A DNA stretch of 64,000 nt from DASVRA01 sp036388855 (GTDB lineage Bacteria > Pseudomonadota > Alphaproteobacteria > Caulobacterales > Caulobacteraceae), in assembly GCA_036388855.1 (NCBI GenBank), contig DASVRA010000036.1, positions 57,790 through 121,789 on the forward strand, written 5' to 3'. The notes below the pieces were generated by a model. It was not told where the DNA came from and ran no database searches. It worked only from the letters and a program-made list of their open reading frames with translations. The position numbers were made by a program, and so were the translations under genes. Below are positions 8,465-15,469 of this stretch, piece after piece (the first letter of the stretch is position 1; each line of letters starts with the position of its first letter).

Positions 8465-9356
8465 GGCGCTTGATTTCCCATTCGAGATCGACGCCGAACT
8501 TGGCCTTCACGTCCGCCCGCACCGTATCTCCCAGGCCTTCGAGGTCGGCGGCGGTGGCCTCGCCGGTGTTGATCATGAAGTTGGCGTGGAGTTCGGAGAA
8601 TTTGGCGCCGCCGTGCAGCTTGCCGCGCCAGCCGGCGGCGTCGACCAGGCGCCAGGAGCTGTCGCCGGGCGGATTCTTGAAGGTGGAGCCGCCAGTTTTC
8701 TCGCGGATCGGCTGGGTGGTCTCGCGCCGGGCGGTGATCTCCTCGATCCGAGCCTTGACGGCGGCGGGGTCGGCGGGCTGGCCCTGGAAAGTCGCCTCCA
8801 TCCAAACAATCGGCTCGGCGAGGGCGTTGTGGCGGTAGGTGAAGCCGAACTCGGGCAGCTGGAACTCGCGCCTTTGGCCGCCGCGGTCGAAGCCCCAGGC
8901 GGAAACCAGCACATCCTTGGTCTCGCGACCGTAGCAGCCGGCGTTCATGGTCAGCGCGCCGCCGATGGTGCCCGGAATGCCGGCGTAGAACTCCAGCCCC
9001 GCGATCCCGGCATTGGCGGCGGCTCGCGCGACCATCGCGTCGAGCGCCCCGGCGCCGGCGGTGACACGGCCGCTGGCTGCGTCCGGCTCGACGGTGGCGA
9101 AGGCGCGGCCGGCTAGGCGCAGCACCACGCCTTCGACCCCTCCGTCGCGGACGATGACGTTAGAGCCGACGCCGAGCACGGTCAGCGGAACATCAGGCGG
9201 CAAGGCCGTGAGGAAGGCGGCGAGGTCGTCGGCATCGGCTGGGATGAACAGCGCCTCGGCCGGGCCGCCCACGCGAAACCAGGTGAAGGGGCCGAGCGGC
9301 TCGTCGCGCAGCAGTTTGCCGCGCACGGCGGGAAGGCCGTCGCGCCAATGGCTCAT
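8448..9356 (-). CDS. murB: UDP-N-acetylenolpyruvoylglucosamine reductase
   Basis: FAD enzyme reducing UDP-GlcNAc-enolpyruvate to UDP-MurNAc in the cytoplasm. The ATG overlaps the murC stop as ATGA. The 302-residue length fits type II MurB. Motifs: TWFRVGGPAEAL (about 25), VLGVGSNVIVRDGG (about 60, FAD site), GIPGTIGGALTMNAGCYG (about 125), YRHNAL, then GGSTFKNPPGDSSW with the catalytic Ser (about 225) and a C-terminal Glu in LEWEIKRLG. Part of the murC-murB-DUF5946-M28-ddl-ftsQ-ftsA operon. Confidence 0.96.
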   Translation of the reverse strand: MSHWRDGLPAVRGKLLRDEPLGPFTWFRVGGPAEALFIPADADDLAAFLTALPPDVPLTVLGVGSNVIVRDGGVEGVVLRLAGRAFATVEPDAASGRVTAGAGALDAMVARAAANAGIAGLEFYAGIPGTIGGALTMNAGCYGRETKDVLVSAWGFDRGGQRREFQLPEFGFTYRHNALAEPIVWMEATFQGQPADPAAVKARIEEITARRETTQPIREKTGGSTFKNPPGDSSWRLVDAAGWRGKLHGGAKFSELHANFMINTGEATAADLEGLGDTVRADVKAKFGVDLEWEIKRLGRPG

Positions 9357-10780
9357 GCGCCCGCCTGCAACTGCTCGAGTTGCGCCGGGAGCGCGTGCGC
9401 CCAGGCAGTGATGTCGCCGGCGCCCAGGCAGACCACGAGATCGCCCTCACGCGCCTCATCGGCCAGCGTTGCGGGAAGCGCGGCGGGAGCGTCCAACGGC
9501 GCGGCGTTGCGGTGGCCGTAGCGGCGCAGGCCGGCGACCAGGGCATATTTGTCCACGCCATCGATGGGCGCTTCGCCGGCGGGATAGACGTCGGCGACCA
9601 GCACGGCGTCGGCGTCGTGGAAGCAGGCGGAGAACTCGTTCATCAGGTCGCGCAGGCGGGTGTAACGGTGCGGCTGGACCACGGCGATCACCCGGCGGTC
9701 TTTGGCCACCTGGCGGGCCGCGCGCAGGACGGCGGCGATCTCCACCGGGTGATGGGCGTAGTCGTCGATGACGCGCACGCCGCCCACGACGCCGGTGGTG
9801 GTGAAACGGCGCTTGACGCCTTCGAACCCCGCCAGCCCCTCCTTGATCGCGCACTCGGAGACGCCGAGCTCGCGCGCCACGGCGATGGCGGCCAGGGCGT
9901 TGGAGACGTTGTGCCAGCCGGCCATCGGCAGGCGGATGTCGTGGAGGGTGAAGGGCTCGGCGCCCGGCGGGCTGATCAGCACGTCGAACTGGGCGCCGTC
10001 GGCGCTCATCTCGCACTTGGTGGCGCGCACCTCGGCCTGGGGGCTGATGCCGTAGGTGACCAGGCGGCGGTTGTCGATGCGGGCGGCCAGCGCCTGAACC
10101 TCAGGGTGGTCCAGGCAGACGGCGGCGAAGCCGTAGAAGGGGGTGTTCTCGACGAAGTCGCAGAACGCCTTCCTCACCGCGTCGAAGTCGCCGTAGTGGT
10201 CGAGGTGCTCGGGGTCGATGTTGGTGACGATCGCCACGGTGGATTTCAGGCGCAGGAACGAGCCGTCGGACTCGTCGGCCTCGACTACGATCCAGTCGCC
10301 TTCGCCGACCTTAGCGTTGGTCCCGTAGGCGTTGATGATGCCGCCGTTGACCACCGTGGGGTCCAGCCCCCCGGCGTCGAGCAGGGCGGCGACCATGGAA
10401 GTTGTGGTGGTCTTGCCGTGGGTGCCGGCGACGCCAACGGAGAACTGCAGCCGCATCAGTTCGGCCAGCATCTCGGCGCGGCGCACCAGCGGGATGCGCC
10501 GCTCCCGCGCGGCGACCATCTCCGGATTGTCGGGCTTGACCGCGGTGGAATAGACCAAGGCCGAGGCGCCATCCACGTGGGCGGGATCGTGGCCGATGAA
10601 GATGCGCGCGCCGAGTTCCGCCAGCCGCTCGGTGTTGGCGCCGGCCTTGGCGTCGGAGCCCTGCACCTGATAGCCGATGCGCAGCATGATCTCGGCGATG
10701 CCGCTCATGCCGATGCCGCCGATGCCAGTGAAGTGCACCGGACCGAGGTCGAACGGCACGGGCCGGCGGCGCGGGGTCAT
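9353..10780 (-). CDS. murC: UDP-N-acetylmuramate--L-alanine ligase
   Basis: Adds L-Ala to UDP-MurNAc, the first amino acid of the peptidoglycan stem. 475 residues. Motifs: GIGGIGMSGIAE at about 18 (UDP-binding Rossmann-like loop), GTHGKTTTTSM at about 118 (ATP P-loop), VVEADESDGSFL, NIDPEHLDHYG, VIDDYAHHPVEI and a C-terminal GAGDIT. First gene of the tight operon; its stop overlaps the murB start. The gene on its upstream side is an unrelated secreted protein rather than murG, so the operon promoter probably lies in the 55-base gap before 10836 or inside that gene. Confidence 0.96.
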   Translation of the reverse strand: MTPRRRPVPFDLGPVHFTGIGGIGMSGIAEIMLRIGYQVQGSDAKAGANTERLAELGARIFIGHDPAHVDGASALVYSTAVKPDNPEMVAARERRIPLVRRAEMLAELMRLQFSVGVAGTHGKTTTTSMVAALLDAGGLDPTVVNGGIINAYGTNAKVGEGDWIVVEADESDGSFLRLKSTVAIVTNIDPEHLDHYGDFDAVRKAFCDFVENTPFYGFAAVCLDHPEVQALAARIDNRRLVTYGISPQAEVRATKCEMSADGAQFDVLISPPGAEPFTLHDIRLPMAGWHNVSNALAAIAVARELGVSECAIKEGLAGFEGVKRRFTTTGVVGGVRVIDDYAHHPVEIAAVLRAARQVAKDRRVIAVVQPHRYTRLRDLMNEFSACFHDADAVLVADVYPAGEAPIDGVDKYALVAGLRRYGHRNAAPLDAPAALPATLADEAREGDLVVCLGAGDITAWAHALPAQLEQLQAGA

Positions 10781-10835
10781 CGGCTGCGCTTAGCCGATTG
10801 CGCGCGGCGGTGGGAAGGGCGCGGTAGCGCCGGCC

Positions 10836-12131
10836 TCAGTCGCCCATCCCCAGCATGCCGAGCATGGCCGAGCCGGTGGACTTGTAGCGCACCTTCACCG
10901 TCCAATCGGGGCTCCAGCCCGCCTTGGCGTTCGCCGGCCGCGGCGGGTTCGATACATTCACCTCATCGCCGTAAGCGATCATCTGCAGCATGCCGACCGG
11001 CGCGGCCTGGACCACCTCCGTAGGCACTACGCACTGGGTGGTCGTCGGGGGCAGCACCACCCGCTGCCCGATCAGCCGGCGCACCTCCGACGGCGGCAGG
11101 TAGTCCATGAAAGCGCCGAACATCACCGCCGTGGCCGAGGACGACCACATCACCATGGTGTCGTCCTGGCCGCCCGAGCCCATCATCCAGGCGAAATAGC
11201 CGGTGGCGCCCTGGACGGAATTCCAGCTCACCCGAGTTCCGCCGCCGCCCGATGGGGCGCTGGAGACGTTCAGCGGAGTCATGAAGTCGTGCGTCTGGTC
11301 GAGGGCGAAGCGGATTTCCGGCGAATAGTTGCCGCGCACGACGTGCTCGCCCACCAGCGAGCCTTGGGGCGAGATCTCCACGCGCGAGCGCTCGTTCGGC
11401 CATTCGCCGAAGGTGGCGTGGCGCCCGGCGGCAGGGGGCGTGCCCGGGTCGGCGGTCACGGTGGGGAAGTTCGGCGCCTTCATGCCGGGGCCGATCTTCG
11501 AGAGGTCGATGGTGATCGGCGGGCCCGCCGCGTGCTCGCCGCAGCCCCAGTAGATCAGCATCCTGCCGCGCGCGCCGCCCCCGCCCATGCCGCGGGAGTC
11601 GTAGGTCTGCGGCGCCACCGGCGCGTTGCGGGGGGTGACCAGTGGCAGGCTCGGCCCGGCCTGCAGCCCGGCCGGCGGCAGGTGTTCGGCGGAGGGTTCT
11701 CCCGTCGGGCGGCCGGTGGAGCCGAGGTCGAGCTCGAGCGTGCGAGTGTAGTTCACGCGTGCCGCCGGGGGGCGCGCCGGCGTGGCCTGGCGCCTCGCCT
11801 GAGGCGGCGGCGCGGCGCGGCGCCCTCCGCCGAACAGGCCGCCGATGGCCGCGCCCGCGTTGCCGCCGAGCGCGCCGCCGAGCACCGCGCCCATGGCGGG
11901 CTGCTCAGCCTGGGCGTCCTCCATCGCGTCCTCGGACGACATGCCCTGCTGGGCCATCATCGCGCCCATCATGCCGCCCATGCCGGCGGTGGTGGCGGCG
12001 CTGACCCAGTACTCGGCCTTGGCGCTTGAGCCGGCTTTCTGCTGAGCGGCGGCGGGCGCGGCGGGCGCGGCGGGCGCGACGGCGAGCGCGAGTGCGGCCA
12101 CGGACACGGCCGCTTTCAGACTGATTTTCAT
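10836..12131 (-). CDS. Secreted Gly/Met/Ala-rich hypothetical protein
   Basis: 431 residues beginning with a clear signal peptide (lysine, then an Ala/Val run and AQQ cleavage region near residue 30). Residues about 45-110 are rich in Gly, Met and Ala (GMGGMMGAMMAQQG, then GAVLGGALGGNAGAAIGGLFGGG), resembling glycine-zipper membrane segments; about 110-140 is Pro/Arg/Ala-rich. The C-terminal half has beta-sheet-like segments such as GTRVSWNSVQGATGYFAWM, reminiscent of a fibronectin-like or carbohydrate-binding fold. Location is probably periplasm or envelope. I do not recognise a named family and assign no function. It lies 55 bases upstream of murC on the same strand. Confidence 0.7.
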   Translation of the reverse strand: MKISLKAAVSVAALALAVAPAAPAAPAAAQQKAGSSAKAEYWVSAATTAGMGGMMGAMMAQQGMSSEDAMEDAQAEQPAMGAVLGGALGGNAGAAIGGLFGGGRRAAPPPQARRQATPARPPAARVNYTRTLELDLGSTGRPTGEPSAEHLPPAGLQAGPSLPLVTPRNAPVAPQTYDSRGMGGGGARGRMLIYWGCGEHAAGPPITIDLSKIGPGMKAPNFPTVTADPGTPPAAGRHATFGEWPNERSRVEISPQGSLVGEHVVRGNYSPEIRFALDQTHDFMTPLNVSSAPSGGGGTRVSWNSVQGATGYFAWMMGSGGQDDTMVMWSSSATAVMFGAFMDYLPPSEVRRLIGQRVVLPPTTTQCVVPTEVVQAAPVGMLQMIAYGDEVNVSNPPRPANAKAGWSPDWTVKVRYKSTGSAMLGMLGMGD

Positions 12132-12144
12132 CGAATGGAGCTCC

Positions 12145-12183
12145 CCAGCTTCGGCCCGTTTTTATCAACAAAGCCGAGGCTGG
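12145..12183 (-). terminator. Intergenic stem-loop between TadG-like gene and secreted protein
   Basis: Arms at 12145-12155 and 12173-12183 pair over 11 positions with one G-T wobble. The loop contains a run of five T on the plus strand. It fills most of the short gap between the TadG-like gene (ends 12196) and the next minus-strand gene (starts 12131). It could end or attenuate transcription of the TadG operon, although on the transcribed strand the U-run would be A-rich, so a classical intrinsic terminator for the minus strand is not convincing. Confidence 0.4.
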
Positions 12184-12195
12184 AAAGGGCCTGCG

Positions 12196-13443
12196 CTAGC
12201 GCACCAACCTGCTGCCGGCGATGGGGCCGACGCCGGCGGGGACGGGCACCTGCCCGAGGTCGTAGTTGGTGTTGATCACCAGGGTAGGTGTGCCGGTGAG
12301 CTGCAGGCGCTTGGCCACCAGCACCGTCCAGGCGGACTCGCCGGCCACCTTGCTCTTGCCCGTGACCACGAGCTTGGCGTTGGGGATGTAGATCGTGCCC
12401 AGCAACTGATCGACGTGGTCGCTGGAGATGAAGAAGTCGTGGTCGTTGGTGCGCGTCGCCGCGATCAGAAAACCGGCGTAGAGGCCGGTGCGGCGGCCTT
12501 CGAGGCTGACCCGCGACCGGTCCTTGAACTCGAACTTGGAGTCGCGGTCGAAGAACAGCACCGCGTCCTGCCCCGTCAGGCGGGCGTCCTCGCGGATGGT
12601 GAAGGCGCTTTTGACGAACCAATGCTCGCCTTTTTCGAGGGAAACGACGGCGGTCCCGGCGGCGTCGATGGGCGCGCAGTGGACGCCTTTGCTCAGAACG
12701 TAGGTCCCCGAGGTCCACTTCTGCGCCGTCGCCGCGCCCGTGCACTTGGGCGGGGTGAGCGGCAGCGACAGGAACGGGTCGGGGATTGCCTTGGCGCCTG
12801 AGCGCGGCGAAGGCGTGATCGCGCCCGTCGCCTTGGTCACGGCCTGGACGTAGCCGGCATTGACCGTGGCGGAATTGGTGACGGCGATGTCCTCGTTGGA
12901 ATGGATCAGGCAGGTCTTGGCTTGGATGGTGCTGGAGTCCTTGGCCTCCACCGTCAGCCCTTTGCTGTCACCGTGGGCCAGCACGCACAGCGTCGCCTTT
13001 GCGACGTTCATCGCCGTGGAATCAACCGAGACCAGGAAGCCGCCTGGCGGGAACAGGTTGCCGAAGAACGACGGGCGGCGTCCCTCCAGCCTCAGCTTCA
13101 GCGCCTTGGCGCCGCCGGGCATGTCTACGACCGCGGCGGCGGGGGTCAGGCTCACCCGCTGCGCGAGCGGCGCCAGTTGGGCCATGGCGCGCGCCTCGGC
13201 CCTGGAGGTGATCCCTTCCGGAATGCTCAGAGTCAGCTCCGCGGCGCCGGCCAGTGCGGCGGAGTCGGCGGCGTCGCGCATCTTGGCCCGGGTGGCGAAC
13301 AGGTCCGCCATCTCCACTCCACCGGCCGCGAGGATCGCCAGCACCCCCACCGAACCAGCCATTATCACCGCCAGCCCGCCCCGATCGTCCACCAGCCACA
13401 CCCGGACGGTGCGCTTCGGCGAGCAGGCGGCGCGCGGCGGCAT
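12196..13443 (-). CDS. TadG/TadE-like pilus-associated protein, downstream paralogue
   Basis: 415 residues starting three bases after the upstream paralogue's stop. A short basic N-terminus leads to DDRGGLAVIMAGSVGVLAIL, a single N-terminal membrane helix (about 22-42) followed by MADLFATRAKMRDAADSAALAGA, the class III pilin-like signature of the TadG/Flp-associated family. The remainder (about 80-415) is probably periplasmic and beta-rich and ends VPVPAGVGPIAGSRLVR. TadG-like proteins associate with Flp/Tad pilus machinery or the envelope; no other tad gene is in the window, so a pilus role is inference. It is a tandem paralogue of the gene at 13447-14727, alignable along the whole length. 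Confidence 0.8.
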   Translation of the reverse strand: MPPRAACSPKRTVRVWLVDDRGGLAVIMAGSVGVLAILAAGGVEMADLFATRAKMRDAADSAALAGAAELTLSIPEGITSRAEARAMAQLAPLAQRVSLTPAAAVVDMPGGAKALKLRLEGRRPSFFGNLFPPGGFLVSVDSTAMNVAKATLCVLAHGDSKGLTVEAKDSSTIQAKTCLIHSNEDIAVTNSATVNAGYVQAVTKATGAITPSPRSGAKAIPDPFLSLPLTPPKCTGAATAQKWTSGTYVLSKGVHCAPIDAAGTAVVSLEKGEHWFVKSAFTIREDARLTGQDAVLFFDRDSKFEFKDRSRVSLEGRRTGLYAGFLIAATRTNDHDFFISSDHVDQLLGTIYIPNAKLVVTGKSKVAGESAWTVLVAKRLQLTGTPTLVINTNYDLGQVPVPAGVGPIAGSRLVR

Positions 13444-13446
13444 GGA

Positions 13447-14727
13447 CTAGTGCGTCAGCCGGGTCGCGCCAGCGTAGGGGCCGACGCCGTTCGGGACCGG
13501 CACCGGCGTACCCCCGTAATCGGCGTTGATGTAGAGGTTAGCGCTGCCCTTCATCAGCATGGTCCGCGTCACGACCACCGTCCAAGCGGACTGCTCCGCG
13601 ATCTTGCCTACACCGCCAAGAACCAACCGTCCGGCAGGCATGTAGAGAGTGCCCAACAGCTTGGAAACGTGATCGCTGTCAATGATAAAGTCGCTGCTGT
13701 TCGTTTTAGGAACGTAGACGACAAAACCAGCAAATATCCCTTTTTTTCGCCCCTCGAGCTGAACATCAGCCGTACCGTTGAACGAAAATCTCGAATCGTC
13801 ATCAAACACAAGAACGACATCAGTTCCTGTGAGCTTTGCCGTATCCTTGACCGAAAGCGTATCCGTGAAATAGTGTACACCCGGATTGAGGTGCAAGTGT
13901 CCGGTCCCCTCCACCTGCACAGCGCTGCACCAGGTGGTGACGCCGTCCGCGTCGCCGAGCGCCTCATAAGTCGTGACGACCTTCTTCCCCGGCTTGCCGG
14001 CGCAAACTTCCGGTCCAGGAAATGAGATGCTTGCGAAGGGGTTTGGAATGGTCTTCGCGCCAGTTTCGGCGCTGGGCGTCACCGGTCCCGCGGCCGTGCC
14101 GACAGTTTGGATGACGCCGGCGGACATGAGGCCGCCGCCCGCGACGCGAAGGTCGTCGTTGCCATGAACCATGCAGCCCGGCGCCGTGATCTTCGAGGTG
14201 TTTTGAAGGTCGATCACCGGCAACGCGTCGGTGCCGTGAGCGAACACGCATAGAGAACGCTTGCCGAGGCTGAGCGCGGTCGAGCTGACGTCGATGTTGA
14301 AGCCGCCCGGCGGGAACAGGCTGCCGAAGTAGGACGGGCGGTTGCCGTGGATGGAGACCTTCAGCGCCTTCTTCTTGTCGGGCGCGGCGACGACCTCGGC
14401 TTTCACGGTGACGGTCGTGGTGTCGGGGAGGGAGGTCAGCTCCTTCAGCGCGAACGCCTGCGCCCGCGCCTCGACGCCCGACTGGGTGCTCATGGTCAGC
14501 TCGGTGGCGCCCCAAAGCGCGGCGGCGTCGGCCACCCCCTTCATCTTGGCGCGTTCGCCGAACAGTTCTGCCATCTCGACACCGCCCGCCGCGAGCATCG
14601 CCAGCGCTCCGATGCAGACGGCCAGGATCACCGCCGCGCCGCCGCGTCGATCGGCGCGGAACGCCCGGAGCATCCGGGCGCTTCTTCCGTGAAGCTTGGC
14701 CGCCTGTTCTGGACGCCGGTTGCGCAT
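13447..14727 (-). CDS. TadG/TadE-like pilus-associated protein, upstream paralogue with AT-rich patch
   Basis: ATG at 14727, one base after the response-regulator stop, gives 426 residues; an upstream start would overlap that gene. N-terminal basic region, RADRRGGAAVILAVCIGAL membrane helix (about 30-50), then MAELFGERAKMKGVADAAALWGA, the TadG signature. The C-terminus ends VPVPNGVGPYAGATRLTH, matching the paralogue downstream. Bases about 13680-13860 fall to about 42-48% GC inside an otherwise about 65-70% GC gene and include a run of seven A on the coding strand (T7 at 13741-13747). This suggests recent recombination or a region under different constraint. The reading frame is intact through it. 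Confidence 0.8.
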   Translation of the reverse strand: MRNRRPEQAAKLHGRSARMLRAFRADRRGGAAVILAVCIGALAMLAAGGVEMAELFGERAKMKGVADAAALWGATELTMSTQSGVEARAQAFALKELTSLPDTTTVTVKAEVVAAPDKKKALKVSIHGNRPSYFGSLFPPGGFNIDVSSTALSLGKRSLCVFAHGTDALPVIDLQNTSKITAPGCMVHGNDDLRVAGGGLMSAGVIQTVGTAAGPVTPSAETGAKTIPNPFASISFPGPEVCAGKPGKKVVTTYEALGDADGVTTWCSAVQVEGTGHLHLNPGVHYFTDTLSVKDTAKLTGTDVVLVFDDDSRFSFNGTADVQLEGRKKGIFAGFVVYVPKTNSSDFIIDSDHVSKLLGTLYMPAGRLVLGGVGKIAEQSAWTVVVTRTMLMKGSANLYINADYGGTPVPVPNGVGPYAGATRLTH

Positions 14728-14728
14728 G

Positions 14729-15370
14729 TCAGCTGCCGGTGAGCCTGAGCGGCGGGGGTTCGGGCGCGCCGCCGGCAAGCTGGTTGATGACGTCGGCGCA
14801 CTGGCGGCCGGCCTCCTTCAGGCCCGGGTCGCGCTCGGTGGCCACGGCCATGAAGCGGGCGGTCTCGATGGCCAGCTTGCGCATGGCGTCGTGGGAGGCG
14901 GCGGCATCGGCGCGGGCGCGGGCGCGGGCCTGCCTCAGCGACTGCTCGGTCTGGAAGGCGCGGTGGACGTAGCGGATCTGATAGCTGATCAGCCGCCAGT
15001 TCAGCGGCTTGACCACGAAGGAAGTGGCGCCAGCGAGGTAGGCGCGGTCGATCGCGGCCACGTCCTCGCGCCCGGTGACCACGATCACCGGCAGAGTGCG
15101 GAACTGGTCGGTGCAGCGCAGCTTCTCGAGGAACTCGAACCCGTCCATGCGCGGCATTTCGAGGTCGAGCAGCACCAGGTCGAAGGATTCGGCGCTGAGC
15201 GCTTGCAGCGCCTCAAGGCCATCGCCGGCCACCTTCACCTTGGCGCGCTCAGTGGACAGGTGGACCACGGCGAACTCGCGCAGGATTGGATCGTCGTCGA
15301 CGAACAGGATGCGCAGGTCTTCTTCCAGCACATAGAAGAAGGTGCCGGCTTCCTCCCGGGAGATCGGCAT
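14729..15370 (-). CDS. Single-domain-type response regulator with C-terminal helical tail
   Basis: Receiver domain at residues about 20-135: LRILFVDDDPILREF (acidic pocket), FDLVLLDLEMPRMDGFEFL (phospho-acceptor Asp), PVIVVTGRED (conserved Thr) and FVVKPLNW (conserved Lys). The tail of about 75 residues is helical, Ala/Arg-rich, without a recognisable output domain. The ATG at 15370 has GGGGTG about nine bases upstream and is preferred (213 residues); an ATG at 15421 would give 230. It is divergent from the hybrid kinase at 15470, suggesting a signalling pair, and leads directly into the two TadG-like genes with a one-base gap. Confidence 0.85.
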   Translation of the reverse strand: MPISREEAGTFFYVLEEDLRILFVDDDPILREFAVVHLSTERAKVKVAGDGLEALQALSAESFDLVLLDLEMPRMDGFEFLEKLRCTDQFRTLPVIVVTGREDVAAIDRAYLAGATSFVVKPLNWRLISYQIRYVHRAFQTEQSLRQARARARADAAASHDAMRKLAIETARFMAVATERDPGLKEAGRQCADVINQLAGGAPEPPPLRLTGS

Positions 15371-15431
15371 TTTGTTGAACACCCCACGCGACAACGCGAG
15401 GCCAGTTAAGCGTGAAGTCATTAATCTCGGG

Positions 15432-15461
15432 TAACGCCGGGGAATAGGGCAGCCGGCGTAA
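15432..15461. promoter_or_regulatory. Inverted repeat in the divergent kinase/regulator promoter
   Basis: TAACGCCGG at 15432-15440 and CCGGCGTAA at 15453-15461 form a nine-base inverted repeat with one mismatch and a 12-base spacer, in the gap between the divergent response regulator and hybrid kinase genes. It is a candidate binding site for a dimeric regulator. No regulator is known. Confidence 0.35.
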
Positions 15462-15469
15462 CTCGCGGA

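Noticed and set aside
12145..12183. Riboswitch or small RNA in the stem-loop near 12160
   Set aside because: It is only one short hairpin with no conserved riboswitch features; entered as a possible terminator only.
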